Assembly: GCA_030068145.1 (NCBI GenBank)
Contig: JAPJBO010000129.1
Location: 1-64,000 of the forward strand
Reading direction: 5' to 3'
DNA: 64,000 nt
Source of the DNA: Diplonema papillatum
Taxonomy: Eukaryota > Euglenozoa > Diplonemea > Diplonemida > Diplonemidae
The translations under genes and the position numbers were made by a program. The notes below the pieces were generated by a model. It made no database searches and was not told the origin of the DNA. It was given only the letters and a program-made list of their open reading frames with translations. Positions 44,581 through 55,194 of this stretch are shown piece after piece (within the stretch, counting starts at the first letter, position 1; each line of letters starts with the position of its first letter).

Positions 44581-45993
44581 TCACACCACCAGACCCATAT
44601 CGCCAGTAAGAAAACTCCTTACCGCAAGTGCCATGTCGGCCAAATTCGCATCGGTCAAAGCCGACACCGGGACCCGCGACGGCAGGTCGGCGGGATTCCC
44701 CGCACTCTTTACCCAGCGAACAGAGACTGAGATGTTCAGCCCGCGCAGATGCGCGAGCCCCTTCACGACTGCGTCATTTAAGACTTGCGACCGCAGACAT
44801 GAACCCTTACGGGCAACACCTTGTACCGTCGTGTTGTCCACGACCACCGTCACTGCACCGCCCTCGTGCGCCGACGTCACCGACGCCACGCAACGCTCGA
44901 ACGCCAGGGCCTCCAACTCGTTGATATGGAGCCTCTTTTCCTTCCGCGACCATCTCGAACCCAACACTTCGATCGCGTTCGTAGCGACGTTTACGACGAC
45001 GCCGCCCCATCCATCTAGACTCGCGTCAACGAAAACGGTCAACGCTGGCACTCTAGCCTCCACCGGCATGCTACGGCTCCCGAGAACGGCTCGAATCCAC
45101 ATTTCAAGCAACCGCTGCACACCGCCGGAAAGACGAATCGTCTGATCGACCGCCTTCTCCCCCCGATTGAGGGCGTTCGTCAAGCGCCGAAGGAACTTCA
45201 GAGCGAAGTAATACTCGCCCACAAAAACGCCGACGATCGCTGACGCATGCAGCAACCGCCCTCCGAGCGTCTCCAATCCCGAAGCAGACATCGCGCCCGT
45301 GCGCACTTCTTCCACGTCCCGTGCGAGCTTCTTGGCCAGCTTCGCCGATATGCCCACCTTGTTCTTCGAGTGGTCCCAGTCCACCCCGATGAACTCGTAT
45401 CTCGAGCTCGCTGTCCGGGTGTCCGCTTGCTTCCACGTCACCTTCGCCTGTGCCGCCAAATCGTCGACAATCCGAGTCGCTTCGAGAACCTCCTTGCGCG
45501 ATCCGGCGTACCGAATGTTGTCGACCCAAGTGTGCACTGTGAGCGTCGACGGCACTGCGTGTTCCTGCTTGACGAAATCGGGGTGCCCGGCAACGGTCGA
45601 CGTCAACGTGTGCATTAACTCGGGTGCACAGGTGTGGCCCATCGGCAACCGAGTGAGCTCCCACCATTCATCGGCGTCATCTCTGAACCGAAACGAGCCA
45701 CGCGCGCTGTGCGGAATCGCAACACCGTAGAACCCGCAGCGAAAGTCACGCGTGGATCCGCATTCCGCGTGCACCGCTGACAGGTATTTGCTGACGTGCT
45801 CCAGCGGTACCGACGCCTTGTATCCGTCGGCCTCAATCGCGTTGTTCGCTTCGAACGTCCACAGAATGAACCGCTGTCGCAATGCACCCTCCTTCTCTTC
45901 GATGACCGTGAATGGCACGTTCACTGAACTTCCAGGCCCACGCGCCCTCCGAGCTATGCCGTGAGCTTCCAGCTCATGCGCATGACGTGCTGC
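44581..45993 (-). pseudogene. Partial second copy of the DIRS/VIPER-like RT/RNase H region
   Basis: A fragment corresponding to most of the RT/RNase H region of the main copy, displaced by 1,891 bp. It is bounded by repeat X at 45,994-46,075 and repeat Y at 44,371-44,577. It lacks the gag-like and recombinase parts. Fossil, incomplete. Confidence 0.85.
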
Positions 45994-46471
45994 AATTTTA
46001 GACTTTGTGTTGCTAAAACCCCAATGACCTGCTGTTTGGTCGTTACGCTGAAACATTCCCACGATGAATCGTAAGAAGTCACGGGGGACGGAGGGTGGGA
46101 ACCCAGCTCCCCTGGACCTCGCGGATACCGCGGACTGATAGGATAGCAAGCAGCGAATACCAGGATGTGGGTGGGTGGGAATTTTAGACTTTGTGTTGCT
46201 AAAACCCCAATGACCTGCTGTTTGGTCGTTACGCTGAAACATTCCCACGATGAATCGTAAGAATGCCTTGGCGCTTCACTTGCTGAGTTCATCATGAACT
46301 GCGCTACTGCGCTTCGCGTGCGCTTCACTTGATCGTTGCATTTCTCAGAATGCTTCTGAAATCCACTCATTGCAACAAAGAAAGGGGAAGAAGAAACAGG
46401 GTTTCACGTACGATGGGGTAACCCCCTGAGGTAGCCACTGATTTTGTGAGTGAACAGGCTAGCCCAGGAAG

Positions 46472-48150
46472 TCACACCACCAGACCCATATCGCCAGTAA
46501 GAAAACTCCTTACCGCAAGTGCCATGTCGGCCAAATTCGCATCGGTCAAAGCCGACACCGGGACCCGCGACGGCAGGTCGGCGGGATTCCCCGCACTCTT
46601 TACCCAGCGAACAGAGACTGAGATGTTCAGCCCGCGCAGATGCGCGAGCCCCTTCACGACTGCGTCATTTAAGACTTGCGACCGCAGACATGAACCCTTA
46701 CGGGCAACACCTTGTACCGTCGTGTTGTCCACGACCACCGTCACTGCACCGCCCTCGTGCGCCGACGTCACCGACGCCACGCAACGCTCGAACGCCAGGG
46801 CCTCCAACTCGTTGATATGGAGCCTCTTTTCCTTCCGCGACCATCTCGAACCCAACACTTCGATCGCGTTCGTAGCGACGTTTACGACGACGCCGCCCCA
46901 TCCATCTAGACTCGCGTCAACGAAAACGGTCAACGCTGGCACTCTAGCCTCCACCGGCATGCTACGGCTCCCGAGAACGGCTCGAATCCACATTTCAAGC
47001 AACCGCTGCACACCGCCGGAAAGACGAATCGTCTGATCGACCGCCTTCTCCCCCCGATTGAGGGCGTTCGTCAAGCGCCGAAGGAACTTCAGAGCGAAGT
47101 AATACTCGCCCACAAAAACGCCGACGATCGCTGACGCATGCAGCAACCGCCCTCCGAGCGTCTCCAATCCCGAAGCAGACATCGCGCCCGTGCGCACTTC
47201 TTCCACGTCCCGTGCGAGCTTCTTGGCCAGCTTCGCCGATATGCCCACCTTGTTCTTCGAGTGGTCCCAGTCCACCCCGATGAACTCGTATCTCGAGCTC
47301 GCTGTCCGGGTGTCCGCTTGCTTCCACGTCACCTTCGCCTGTGCCGCCAAATCGTCGACAATCCGAGTCGCTTCGAGAACCTCCTTGCGCGATCCGGCGT
47401 ACCGAATGTTGTCGACCCAAGTGTGCACTGTGAGCGTCGACGGCACTGCGTGTTCCTGCTTGACGAAATCGGGGTGCCCGGCAACGGTCGACGTCAACGT
47501 GTGCATTAACTCGGGTGCACAGGTGTGGCCCATCGGCAACCGAGTGAGCTCCCACCATTCATCGGCGTCATCTCTGAACCGAAACGAGCCACGCGCGCTG
47601 TGCGGAATCGCAACACCGTAGAACCCGCAGCGAAAGTCACGCGTGGATCCGCATTCCGCGTGCACCGCTGACAGGTATTTGCTGACGTGCTCCAGCGGTA
47701 CCGACGCCTTGTATCCGTCGGCCTCAATCGCGTTGTTCGCTTCGAACGTCCACAGAATGAACCGCTGTCGCAATGCACCCTCCTTCTCTTCGATGACCGT
47801 GAATGGCACGTTCACTGAACTTCCAGGCCCACGCGCCCTCCGAGCTATGCCGTGAGCTTCCAGCTCATGCGCATGACGTGCTTGCAACCGCGAATCCCGA
47901 CGAGCCGTTGACGCAGCAGTATCCGTCGTCGCGCCAAATGTCCGCCGCCACGTCTCATCGAACCGAATCCTCGTCACATCATTCATCCGCTCTCGTAGGA
48001 GCGGTACGTCCATCGGTGGCACACTATCAACATGCAGCGGCGCGGCCTTCTCCTCGTCCGTCTTGGGCAAGCGCGTCTTTTTCCCCCGCTTGAACAGCGA
48101 GTGCTGCTGCCGGACAAACCGACCCAGGTCCAACGGGTCCCTGTTCCTCA
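46472..48150 (-). CDS. DIRS/VIPER-like reverse transcriptase and RNase H (fossil element part)
   Basis: RT landmarks include FYGVAIPHSARGSF, RLPMGHTCAPELMHTL and the active-site region VHTWVDNIRYAG. RNase H follows with TVFVDASLDGWGGVVV, LHINELEALAFERCV, VVVDNTTVQGVA and AGNPADLPSR, the pattern of DIRS-order RNase H. The open frame extends further upstream, but family-like sequence begins near 48,150, close to the end of the recombinase gene, so I place the start there only approximately. Confidence 0.75.
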
Positions 48151-49242
48151 CAGAAACACAGTGACCTCCGCCGTTCTTAGCACGCGCGCCAGCGCCACCA
48201 CGTTGTTTGCGTACCGCACCGTCATCTGCGCCACGGTCGGGTCCACCTCGTTCTTGTGCTTGGCCACCCTGGATATCAGGTGCTCTGGGAACGGAGCTCC
48301 TAGGGACTTGGCCTCCAGCAGGTGGTCGACTGCCCCCCTCTTGATGCTGTGTGCCGAGTATCGGCACATCCGAAGCTCGCCCGCCCACATTCTCGCGAGC
48401 TGCGCTGTCGACACCGACGTCAATTGGCGGAAGTCCCCCGCGCCTCGTACGAGCATCGCGATCACGTTCGTCAACGGCCCGCAGATAACCACCAACTTGC
48501 TCACACAAAACGGGTTCCTGGTACGACCCTTCGGCCGCACTCCCCAGTCGACTATGACTTCGTCGTCCGTCACCAGAACAAAGTCTCTCCGCGTCAGCAT
48601 GCACACATCGGCCCAACGCGACGCCGTCTTCCACGCGACGAGTGTCGCCAAACGAACGTGCGACACCTGGTCCATCGCCCATGAAAGGAGCGTGTCGCGC
48701 GGAATCGACTCCGCCTGCGACAGCGGGATAGCTGCACCAGCACCACGGAGAGCAGACGCCAACGTTTTCAACGGCTGGCTGTTGACCCCCAAATGGCCAA
48801 AAACCGCCGCCAGCAACCGGGAGTACGCCAGCATACCCTGGGGTTCCACCGAAGTAGCCATCACGAACAGGACAGCCGTATCCGGGTTGAGGCCCATACC
48901 TTGCGCACTGGTCCACGCCTGGAATCGTCTCCACAAATTGCGTCGATCGTCCACCGTCGATTCCGCCCAAGCACGACCCACCACCTGGTGCAATCGGTCG
49001 CGTGCTTCCGACACCGTCACGTCTCTCTCTCTGTGCCTCGAAGCAAGAGTCCGCGTGACCGCCACGCCCGTCTTCGATGCCACTAAATCGAGAACCGCTT
49101 GGCCGACGATCGACGCCGCGCGCGACTGCTGTGTGAGAAGCCCTGCCTCCCCGGCTGAGAATCCGCGAAATGGCGAAGAGTTGGTTCTCGCGCTCCTTGG
49201 TGAAGGGGCGAGAGCCTGAATTGATTGTGCGCCGGGGATCAC
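48148..49242 (-). CDS. DIRS/VIPER-like tyrosine recombinase (fossil element part)
   Basis: About 364 residues. The N-terminal SAM-like half contains RLHQVVGRAWAESTVDDRRN. The catalytic half shows WKTASRWADVCMLTRRDF (first Arg), SAHSIKRGAVDHL (His and second basic residue), RVAKHKNE and TVRYANNVV (Tyr), the R-H-K-H-Y layout of tyrosine recombinases. In this order of elements the enzyme integrates circular DNA intermediates, which fits the lack of a target duplication. Confidence 0.8.
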   Translation of the reverse strand: MIPGAQSIQALAPSPRSARTNSSPFRGFSAGEAGLLTQQSRAASIVGQAVLDLVASKTGVAVTRTLASRHRERDVTVSEARDRLHQVVGRAWAESTVDDRRNLWRRFQAWTSAQGMGLNPDTAVLFVMATSVEPQGMLAYSRLLAAVFGHLGVNSQPLKTLASALRGAGAAIPLSQAESIPRDTLLSWAMDQVSHVRLATLVAWKTASRWADVCMLTRRDFVLVTDDEVIVDWGVRPKGRTRNPFCVSKLVVICGPLTNVIAMLVRGAGDFRQLTSVSTAQLARMWAGELRMCRYSAHSIKRGAVDHLLEAKSLGAPFPEHLISRVAKHKNEVDPTVAQMTVRYANNVVALARVLRTAEVTVFL

Positions 49243-49476
49243 GCTCCTGACGGCTGCTAGGACTGACTCGGTCTCCTCCTCGAGAGAGACCCTTCGAAAC
49301 CCGGGAAGAGGGAGGATGCCGGACGCGAGGATCGACCGACGGAGAACTGGCTGCGCGTCCGGAAACGCGCGATGGGAAGATGTCGCGGTTGGGGTTTGAA
49401 AATTGATCGGGGAGGGAATGGGATGGATAACTGGCCCCGCGGGTAACGTCCCGTCTGTCTGCCGGAAGGACGCCAG

Positions 49477-50577
49477 TCACTTTCCCCCGGGCATACCGTT
49501 TCCCCGTGCATAAGACCAGTTCTTGCCACCCTTTCCACCCTTGTACCTCCTCGGGGCGGCGTCCCACTTTGCCGTGCGGCTCCGCTCCTTCTCCATGTCA
49601 CCCTTGACCTTCGCCATCGTCCGATCAAGAACGTCCTCGGCCGCGGTCTCCATCTCCCGCAGCATCCTGCCGCGGGGCACCTTCTCGACGCACCACCCGT
49701 GGTGCAGGCGGACTTCCAACAAAAGCTCGTTCCCGAGCCGCACCAACTCCTCGTTCGCCGTCCAACCCGCTGAACCGGCGGCTACGCCCAAGATCCACGT
49801 CCTGAGCCTCTCGAAGGCACCTTTCAGCGCTGCCCCTCCCGGCGCTGAGACGTTGCCCGCCACGTACTCTGACTGCAAGTCACGGACCAGGCCGTGCGGA
49901 TCGGCCGCCGCAATCTCCGACCATTCGCGAACGTCTTTGAGGCTGTACCGAGCCGGGTACCCGACCTGCGGCCCCGGTCCGTCAACCCCCGCCGGAATCC
50001 CAAGCTGGGCCTGCAGCGTCGCGATCGCCACCTTCTGCTGTTCCACGACGCTACACACCTGCTGTAGCATGGCAGAGAGACTGGCTACCCGCGGGTCCTC
50101 AGCCTGCGGCTGCGGCTGCGACGTCGATTGCTGTTCCTGTGGGCGCGGCTGCTGCTGCTGCGGCGGTGGAACGCCCTTCGCCGCCATCGTTACGCCAGCG
50201 GGAGCTGCGGCCAACGACGGCGGTGGTACTGCGCCCGCTTTGCCCAACACTTTCTGGCACGCCAACTTCACCCTTTCTTCGTCCTCTTCGTTGGCCATCA
50301 TAAGCACGGCCAGCCCACGTGGGAGGTCAAACCCTGCGACGTTCGCCGCCTCTGCACCAATTGCCTCCACCAAAACTGAGAGCACCTTCTCTTTGACCGC
50401 CTCGCTGCACGAACCAAAGACCGCCCCGCAGAATCTTTCCATGTCCTTGACCCGAAACTTCCTTTTCGCAGGCGGGGCATCCAGAAACGTCCGCGTCCAG
50501 GCGTCTTTCAATGCGGCGGGGAAACGATACTCCCACTTCTCTGCGTTCGGAAGCGGCGACTGCTGACTGTCCGGCAT
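49477..50577 (-). CDS. DIRS/VIPER-like gag-like protein (fossil element part)
   Basis: About 366 residues, first ORF of the element. An N-terminal region (WEYRFPAALKDAWTRTFLDA) is followed by a Gln/Pro-rich linker, a segment with YSLKDVREWSEIAAADPHGL, and a basic Gly-rich C-terminus (RRYKGGKGGKNWSYARG). Position and composition suggest a gag-like nucleoprotein; there is no clear zinc knuckle. Confidence 0.6.
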   Translation of the reverse strand: MPDSQQSPLPNAEKWEYRFPAALKDAWTRTFLDAPPAKRKFRVKDMERFCGAVFGSCSEAVKEKVLSVLVEAIGAEAANVAGFDLPRGLAVLMMANEEDEERVKLACQKVLGKAGAVPPPSLAAAPAGVTMAAKGVPPPQQQQPRPQEQQSTSQPQPQAEDPRVASLSAMLQQVCSVVEQQKVAIATLQAQLGIPAGVDGPGPQVGYPARYSLKDVREWSEIAAADPHGLVRDLQSEYVAGNVSAPGGAALKGAFERLRTWILGVAAGSAGWTANEELVRLGNELLLEVRLHHGWCVEKVPRGRMLREMETAAEDVLDRTMAKVKGDMEKERSRTAKWDAAPRRYKGGKGGKNWSYARGNGMPGGK

Positions 50578-50664
50578 AATCGAATTTTAGACTTTGTGTT
50601 GCTAAAACCCCAATGACCTGCTGTTTGGTCGTTACGCTGAAACATTCCCACGATGAATCGTAAG

Positions 50665-50845
50665 ACATTTCCATATGTCAGGGGACATTCTCAAGGCAGA
50701 TGTCTCCCACCTGTTACAAGTGTCTCCCTCCATCTGAGAATGTCTCCCACCGACTGAGAATGTCTCCCACCATCTCAGAATGTCTCCTGCCCCAGGAGAC
50801 ACGTTTTGGGGGCGGGAGACACTCTGAAACGACGGGAAACGTCCA
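50665..50845. repeat. GTCTCC-rich array (family G), right part
   Basis: Continuation of the array interrupted at 43,977, with words such as GTCTCCCACCATCTCAGAAT and GGCGGGAGACACTCTGAAACG. It starts ACATTTCCATATG, which in the intact array (43,150-43,170) follows CCAGGAG, the exact sequence left of the retroelement. This confirms the insertion point and the absence of a duplication. Confidence 0.8.
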
Positions 50846-51170
50846 CGGTTTTGGTATCTGCACCGCGTGCTTACAACAACATTTTTAGCGTTATTTTTAG
50901 CAACATCGCGCCGAAGGCGCGACGGAAAATTTGGGCCAACATAATTCCGCCCCCCCTTTATCATGTGTGGGCCACTCTTAGCTCGTGTGGGTTACTCAAC
51001 TGCCAAGCAGGACCTTGGCCCAGTAATGAAGCACAGTGGTAGCTGCAACCTGCCGACCCGAAGCTGAATACAATTGAACGGCAGCGGCTGGGTCTCAGCA
51101 GCGGAGGCTCAGCAGCCTTCCAGCACCTTCAGCACTGCTACCGAACACCGTTTTTTGAACTTTTTTTTTT
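50846..51170. other. No feature seen
   Basis: Moderately complex sequence between the GTCTCC array and the repeat at 51,171. No ORF, array or structured element is supported. Confidence 0.6.
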
Positions 51171-51560
51171 TCCCCGGCCAAGTCCTTTTAAGGTACCAGG
51201 AAAAGCTACACGGGAGCCAAGCTTCACGTGTTCGGCGGTACTGCAGAGCCACGGGCCTACGGGTCAAGTGGCTACCGATTTCCCAAACTAAAGCATCGAG
51301 GCTTGGTGCACCTTGGGGCTTGGCGCTCGTGCTGAACACAAGCTCGTCGAGACGGTCAGCCACAGGGCAGAGCGGACGGGGTTGTGGCACTGTGCTGCCT
51401 CCGACTCAAGCTTTGCAAGCTGTGGTTGACCGTCACGTTCCTGGACCAGGAGCGGCCTTTTTCTTTTTTCTTTTTCTTCTTTTCTTCTTCCCGGCCAAGT
51501 CCGGTTTGCAGATTTAGACCGACGGTCTAAATCTGCAACGGAAACTAATCCCCTAGTTTT
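51171..51560. repeat. Dispersed repeat shared with the core of FB-B
   Basis: A T run followed by CCCCGGCCAAGTCC. Then comes about 255 bp inverse to 4,185-4,440 of FB-B, a pyrimidine-rich tract, and CCCGGCCAAGTCCGG with a short palindrome (AGATTTAGACCGACGGTCTAAATCT, quoted as AGATTTAGACC / GGTCTAAATCT). Similar T-run/GGCC/TTTCCAAATTTGG-type edges occur at 37,465-37,545 and 38,122-38,190, so it may be a SINE-like or MITE-like family. Confidence 0.6.
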
Positions 51561-51599
51561 TCGCTTTCACCGCCGCCTTCACAGCCTTTGCACAGCAGC

Positions 51600-52467
51600 A
51601 GACTACAATCGGAGCGGTCATCCTCGCCTCTTTGGTTGTTTGCACGACCGCCAAAGTGACACGTGGTCTTGAAGCAGCCAACAGCGTTGTAAAAGGGAGG
51701 TTAAGCGGGATTCAAAACTTGGGCAACAGCTGGTACTTGGGGGCCATCCTACAGTTCCTTCGATGTACAGCATGGTCAACCGCATTGCATCGGTTGCGAA
51801 TGACGCTTGCAACGACCTCACGACTATTCTTCAGCAAGACGTCGAAACAGGAACACTGTCTGCCATATTGTCCCGAATCCGCAAGTGTATGCCTGAGAAA
51901 CTTCAAGGAAACGCCCAGCAGGATGCATCGGAACTTCTTGAGAGTGGATTGTTCGGCTTGTTCCCGGTGGCTGCAACTGATGGAACGGCCTACTTCGAAA
52001 CACATCCAGACCTCGCAATGTTATCATTCTCCGAAGTGAGGCGACCGGAAACTCCTCGGAGAGATGGTCCCTGCACTCCAACTCGTCTCTCTCTCTCTCT
52101 CTCATTCTGCCAACACGATTGGCTGAAGTGCACGGACTGTGAACAGGAGAAGGAGACTTGTAAAATTGGTTCAAGTGTCTTGCACTTGGAACCTGAGGGG
52201 CGTTCAATGCAGAAGTTTGAGCGAATGCTGAGCCGAAAGCAGCGGCCTAGGCACAGCGGCCATTATGTCTGCTGTGTGCGAGAAGGAGAGCAGCGGATCA
52301 CGTATGATGACAATCACGCATCTGCCGACGCGCTGGACCTCAACGCAACAAGCAGCGACAAGCTCGAACGACTGGGCATAACGCGCCGCATGCCGAACCA
52401 ATGTGCCACATTGACGATCGGACGCGTACAAAGCAGACCTGGCACGAACGTGAAGAGTGATGATTGA
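51600..52467 (+). pseudogene. Decayed ubiquitin-specific-protease-like gene
   Basis: The first reading carries GIQNLGNSWYLGAILQFL, a clear match to the USP Cys box (G.xNLGNTCYxNSxLQxL), but with Trp where the catalytic Cys should be. Near 51,765 the reading shifts to another frame with QQDASELL, a zinc-like CTDCEQEKETC and the His box PRHSGHYVCCVREGEQRITYDDNHA (GHY, D). Total length is well below a normal USP domain (about 300 residues). A hydrophobic TIGAVILASLVVCTTAK precedes it. With one frameshift and no nucleophile it cannot act as a protease. It may be a host pseudogene or a domain captured by a transposon. Confidence 0.68.
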
Positions 52468-52739
52468 ACCGTTGCGCAAAGCAGTCCAGTGGCATGAGGA
52501 TCTCCCTGCCGGCAGGGGGTCCTGAGGAACTGGGGTTGGAAGTCGGGTGGGTCTTTTAGCATCTGGTACATTGCCATGGGACCAGCGTTCTGTCTCTGGT
52601 CGGTCGTGTCCTAGAAGGGCTGCTAAGGACGTTTCCCCCCAGCTGAGGCTCAGATGACCTCTGCAAACCCTTAAGTATGTCACCCCCCTTGAGTAAGTCA
52701 CCCCCCAGCGGATTTTTGCACAAAAGGGGGTGACACACG

Positions 52740-52935
52740 GTGCACTAGTAAGGTCAATCACTAGTCATTTTAAAGTGAACTTACTAGTAAGAAATCTTAC
52801 TAGTAATATGACTAATGCCACTAGTCATTCTTACTAGTGGCACTAGTAAGAATGACTAGTGCACTAGTAAGAATGACTAGTGCACTAGTAAGAATTACTA
52901 GTGCACTAGTAAGAATGACTAGTGCACTAGTCATG
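52740..52935. repeat. CTAGT palindromic tandem array, about 21-bp units
   Basis: Tandem units of ACTAGTAAGAATGACTAGTG, preceded by irregular CTAGT words in both orientations (52,745-52,840). Every unit carries two ACTAGT or CTAGTG palindromes, so single strands can fold extensively. No coding. Confidence 0.85.
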
Positions 52936-53169
52936 TTTGTTAGTGTTTTACACAGTAAAGTCCATTTTTAGGCGGTGGATATGGCGTGGGTGTCCGACCC
53001 ACGCTCGAATACTGTTCCGCAGGTTCGTCCTGCCGATGTTGTGCACGCAGAAACATGAATGGTGAACACTAGGTTGCCAAGCCACCTGCCGTAAGTGCGC
53101 ACAACATTTCCAGTCGCCTGGCAGAGGAGTTTCCCAAGAACCTTTTGTGTTGTGAGGCAATGTTGCAGC

Positions 53170-53915
53170 GGAAGCCCTCCGTGCAGCAAAGATGTTGTGG
53201 AGGACAGCCCCGTGGTCGGGCCAAGCTCGCCATTCACTGCTGTAGAGAGCCAGCTGGGCACACTGATGCATAGACATGCCGAATCGCATTATGTTCCCTG
53301 CAATGATGGCGCCGATAGCGCGCGCTGTCGGTGCATGGTATGCATCCATTGTTGTTTTCCCCTGCGGTGTTTCGTGAGTGATAAGGCTGGCGATGCGGGA
53401 CCGTACGAGAATCATACTACACAAAGTTACGTACGAACTATTGCAACGCGCCCCACCCTCTGGCCCAAGTGCACTCGCTGGTGAACAATGTGGAACCACC
53501 AGGATACTTTATGAACCACCAGGCCCCGACTCCTGTCCATCAGGGCTGCCATTGTCTTCGTCAACTGTCATCGTCATCGTCAACAGGACTACTCCCAACA
53601 AAAACAAAATGAGCATGTGTTGACGATAGTCAGCCCTGATGGACAGGAGTCGGGGTCTCGGCCAGAGAGGAGGGCGCGTTGCAGTAGTTCTTACGTAGTA
53701 TGATTCTCGTACGGTCCCACATCGCCAGCCTTGAAACACCGCAGGGTGAAGACAACAATGGATGCCGACAGCGCGCGCTATCGGTGGCATCATTGCAGAG
53801 AACAGAATGCGATTCGGCATGTCTATGCGTCAGTGTGCCCAGCTGGGCTCGCTAATTAATAGCGAACTTGGCCTGGACCATGGGGCTGTCCTACAACACC
53901 CTTGCTGCACGCGAA
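53170..53915. repeat. Long inverted repeat with coding arms
   Basis: Arms of about 290-380 bp (53,170-53,549 and 53,625-53,915) around a 75-bp loop, roughly 85-90% alike by eye with several indels. Read outward from the centre, both arms encode a similar peptide: TARAIGAIIAGNIMRFGMSMHQCAQL on the minus strand (quoted TARAIGAIIAG / MRFGMSMHQCAQL) and TARAIGGIIAENRMRFGMSMRQCAQL (TARAIGGIIAE / MRFGMSMRQCAQL) on the plus strand, then DHGAVL. They are therefore two copies of one gene fragment arranged head to head. I do not recognise the protein. Confidence 0.75.
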
Positions 53916-54374
53916 GCAGGGTTCAAGGCGATGGCCGACGAGTTGGTCGGGGATACCCCGAAGGCAATTTCGTTCCTGCTGTCTAAGTTTCCACTGGAGC
54001 AGGGTGGCTGCCCACCCGCAGTGGTTGTGACAATGGACGCGTACAAACCAGGCAACGCCTTCCGTGGGGCAACAGGGAGGCAGCGTCTTGCTGTTGGACT
54101 GTCCGGGGACCTCAAGGCGACGCGGTTTCTTACTGAGTGCGATAAGCGGAAGCCTGCCTTCCACTCATGGTGGATCTTCAGCTGCCTGCCGCATCTGAGC
54201 GCTGTTCAGGAAAGTACGTTCCGCAAGAACAATGCAATCATTCCTCTGAGTCGATTTGTGTTTGGTGGTGACCACGCAGAATTGTGGTCGCTCTTTCGAG
54301 GCGTGGGCGGTGGCGGGCACCGAAGTGCCTTTTGTGCAACCTGCATTGAGACGCGGTTGGCACCCGGGGGGTAG
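53880..54374 (+). pseudogene. Unidentified gene fragment following the right arm
   Basis: About 165 codons: NTLAAREAGFKAMADELVGD, AISFLLSKFPLEQGGCPPAV, VVTMDAYKPGNAFRGATGRQ, RKPAFHSWWIFSCLPHLSAV. It continues the peptide of the right arm (DHGAVL...) in a shifted frame, so an indel separates them. Composition is protein-like and GC use is balanced, but I find no motif of a known family. It could be part of a decayed transposon or host gene. It ends at the MITE at 54,377. Confidence 0.4.
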
Positions 54375-54376
54375 GT

Positions 54377-55194
54377 CAGGGGGCGCACTAAGGATTGGGG
54401 GGTGCAACGGGCAATGTCAACGTCTGCTAAATTTGGAAGGGGTGAAAATCTTAGTTTCGTGTTCAGGCGCTACTTGCCTCTAAGTGTTTGATGCTAGCAT
54501 CAAGTCTTCTTCGCGGAATGCAGAGTCTTGGAAGGGGTGGGGGGGGGGGGGTCCTGTTTGGTGCACCTGGTGGCCGGGGACCCCCCCACCCTTTTTTCCG
54601 GCGACCCCCTTAAACGCGCTCTTTCGCGATGGATCTTTCCACTCCGTCCTCAGTTGGTCTGTGAGGCCTGAAATTTGACGTGCAAAACACAGGCTGAAAC
54701 CGGGAAAATCTGCCCTTTCGTGGTTTTCTTGGTGCCGATTTTTCGGAATTTATAAGTACGTTTCCCAGCGGATTTGCCTGAAAAACAGCTTTTGGGGGGT
54801 ATTGGCATTTTGGGAAAAGCACATGGTAAATCGGCCCAATCGGCCCGAATTTTCACTTTTTGGGCCAATTTTCCAGATTTTGGCTGATTTTTGAGTGCAC
54901 TGCAGGTATCTTGGTTTTCGGGGAAACTGACTTTGCTCAAAAGTTGCTGAGTACATTTCCCTGCCAAAAAAGTGCAGGAAAACATTTTGGTGGGATTGAC
55001 CATTTTTTCCGCAAAAAGTGGGGTTCGATTTCGAAAACGAGGAGAACGGATTCATCTGGAGGAAACGGAGTACCCACTCGGCACCGGGGGGTCTGGGAAA
55101 CACCCCAAAAACAGCCCCCAAAACGACCCCCCCCCCCCAAAAAAAAGGGGGGTGCAACGTGCAACGGGGGCAACGTCCCTTAGTGCGCACCCTG
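54377..55194. mobile_element. hAT-type MITE with 8-bp target duplication
   Basis: 818 bp with ends CAGGGGGCGCACTAAGG and CCTTAGTGCGCACCCTG, flanked on both sides by the exact 8-bp duplication GGGTAGGT (54,369-54,376 and 55,195-55,202). CAGGG termini plus 8-bp duplications are diagnostic of hAT. Subterminal TGCAACGGG words occur at both ends. The interior is T/G-rich with no transposase. Its terminal sequence differs from that of the element at 17,404, so it belongs to another family. Confidence 0.88.

Larger units (their letters stand above)
43978..50664 (-). mobile_element. DIRS/VIPER-like tyrosine-recombinase retroelement with partial second copy
   Basis: A fossil retroelement on the minus strand, order gag-like ORF - tyrosine recombinase - reverse transcriptase/RNase H, as in VIPER-type members of the DIRS order. 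The main copy (46,180-50,664) looks whole; a partial copy (44,289-46,075) lies head to tail beside it. Repeats at the ends have the split-direct-repeat layout: X (82 bp, four copies: 44,289, 45,994, 46,180, 50,583), Y (207 bp, three copies: 43,978, 44,371, 46,262) and Z (about 104 bp, two copies). It interrupts a GTCTCC array without a target duplication, as expected for recombinase-mediated insertion. The overlapping translations of the two copies are identical where I compared them, so the arrangement is recent. Confidence 0.82.
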
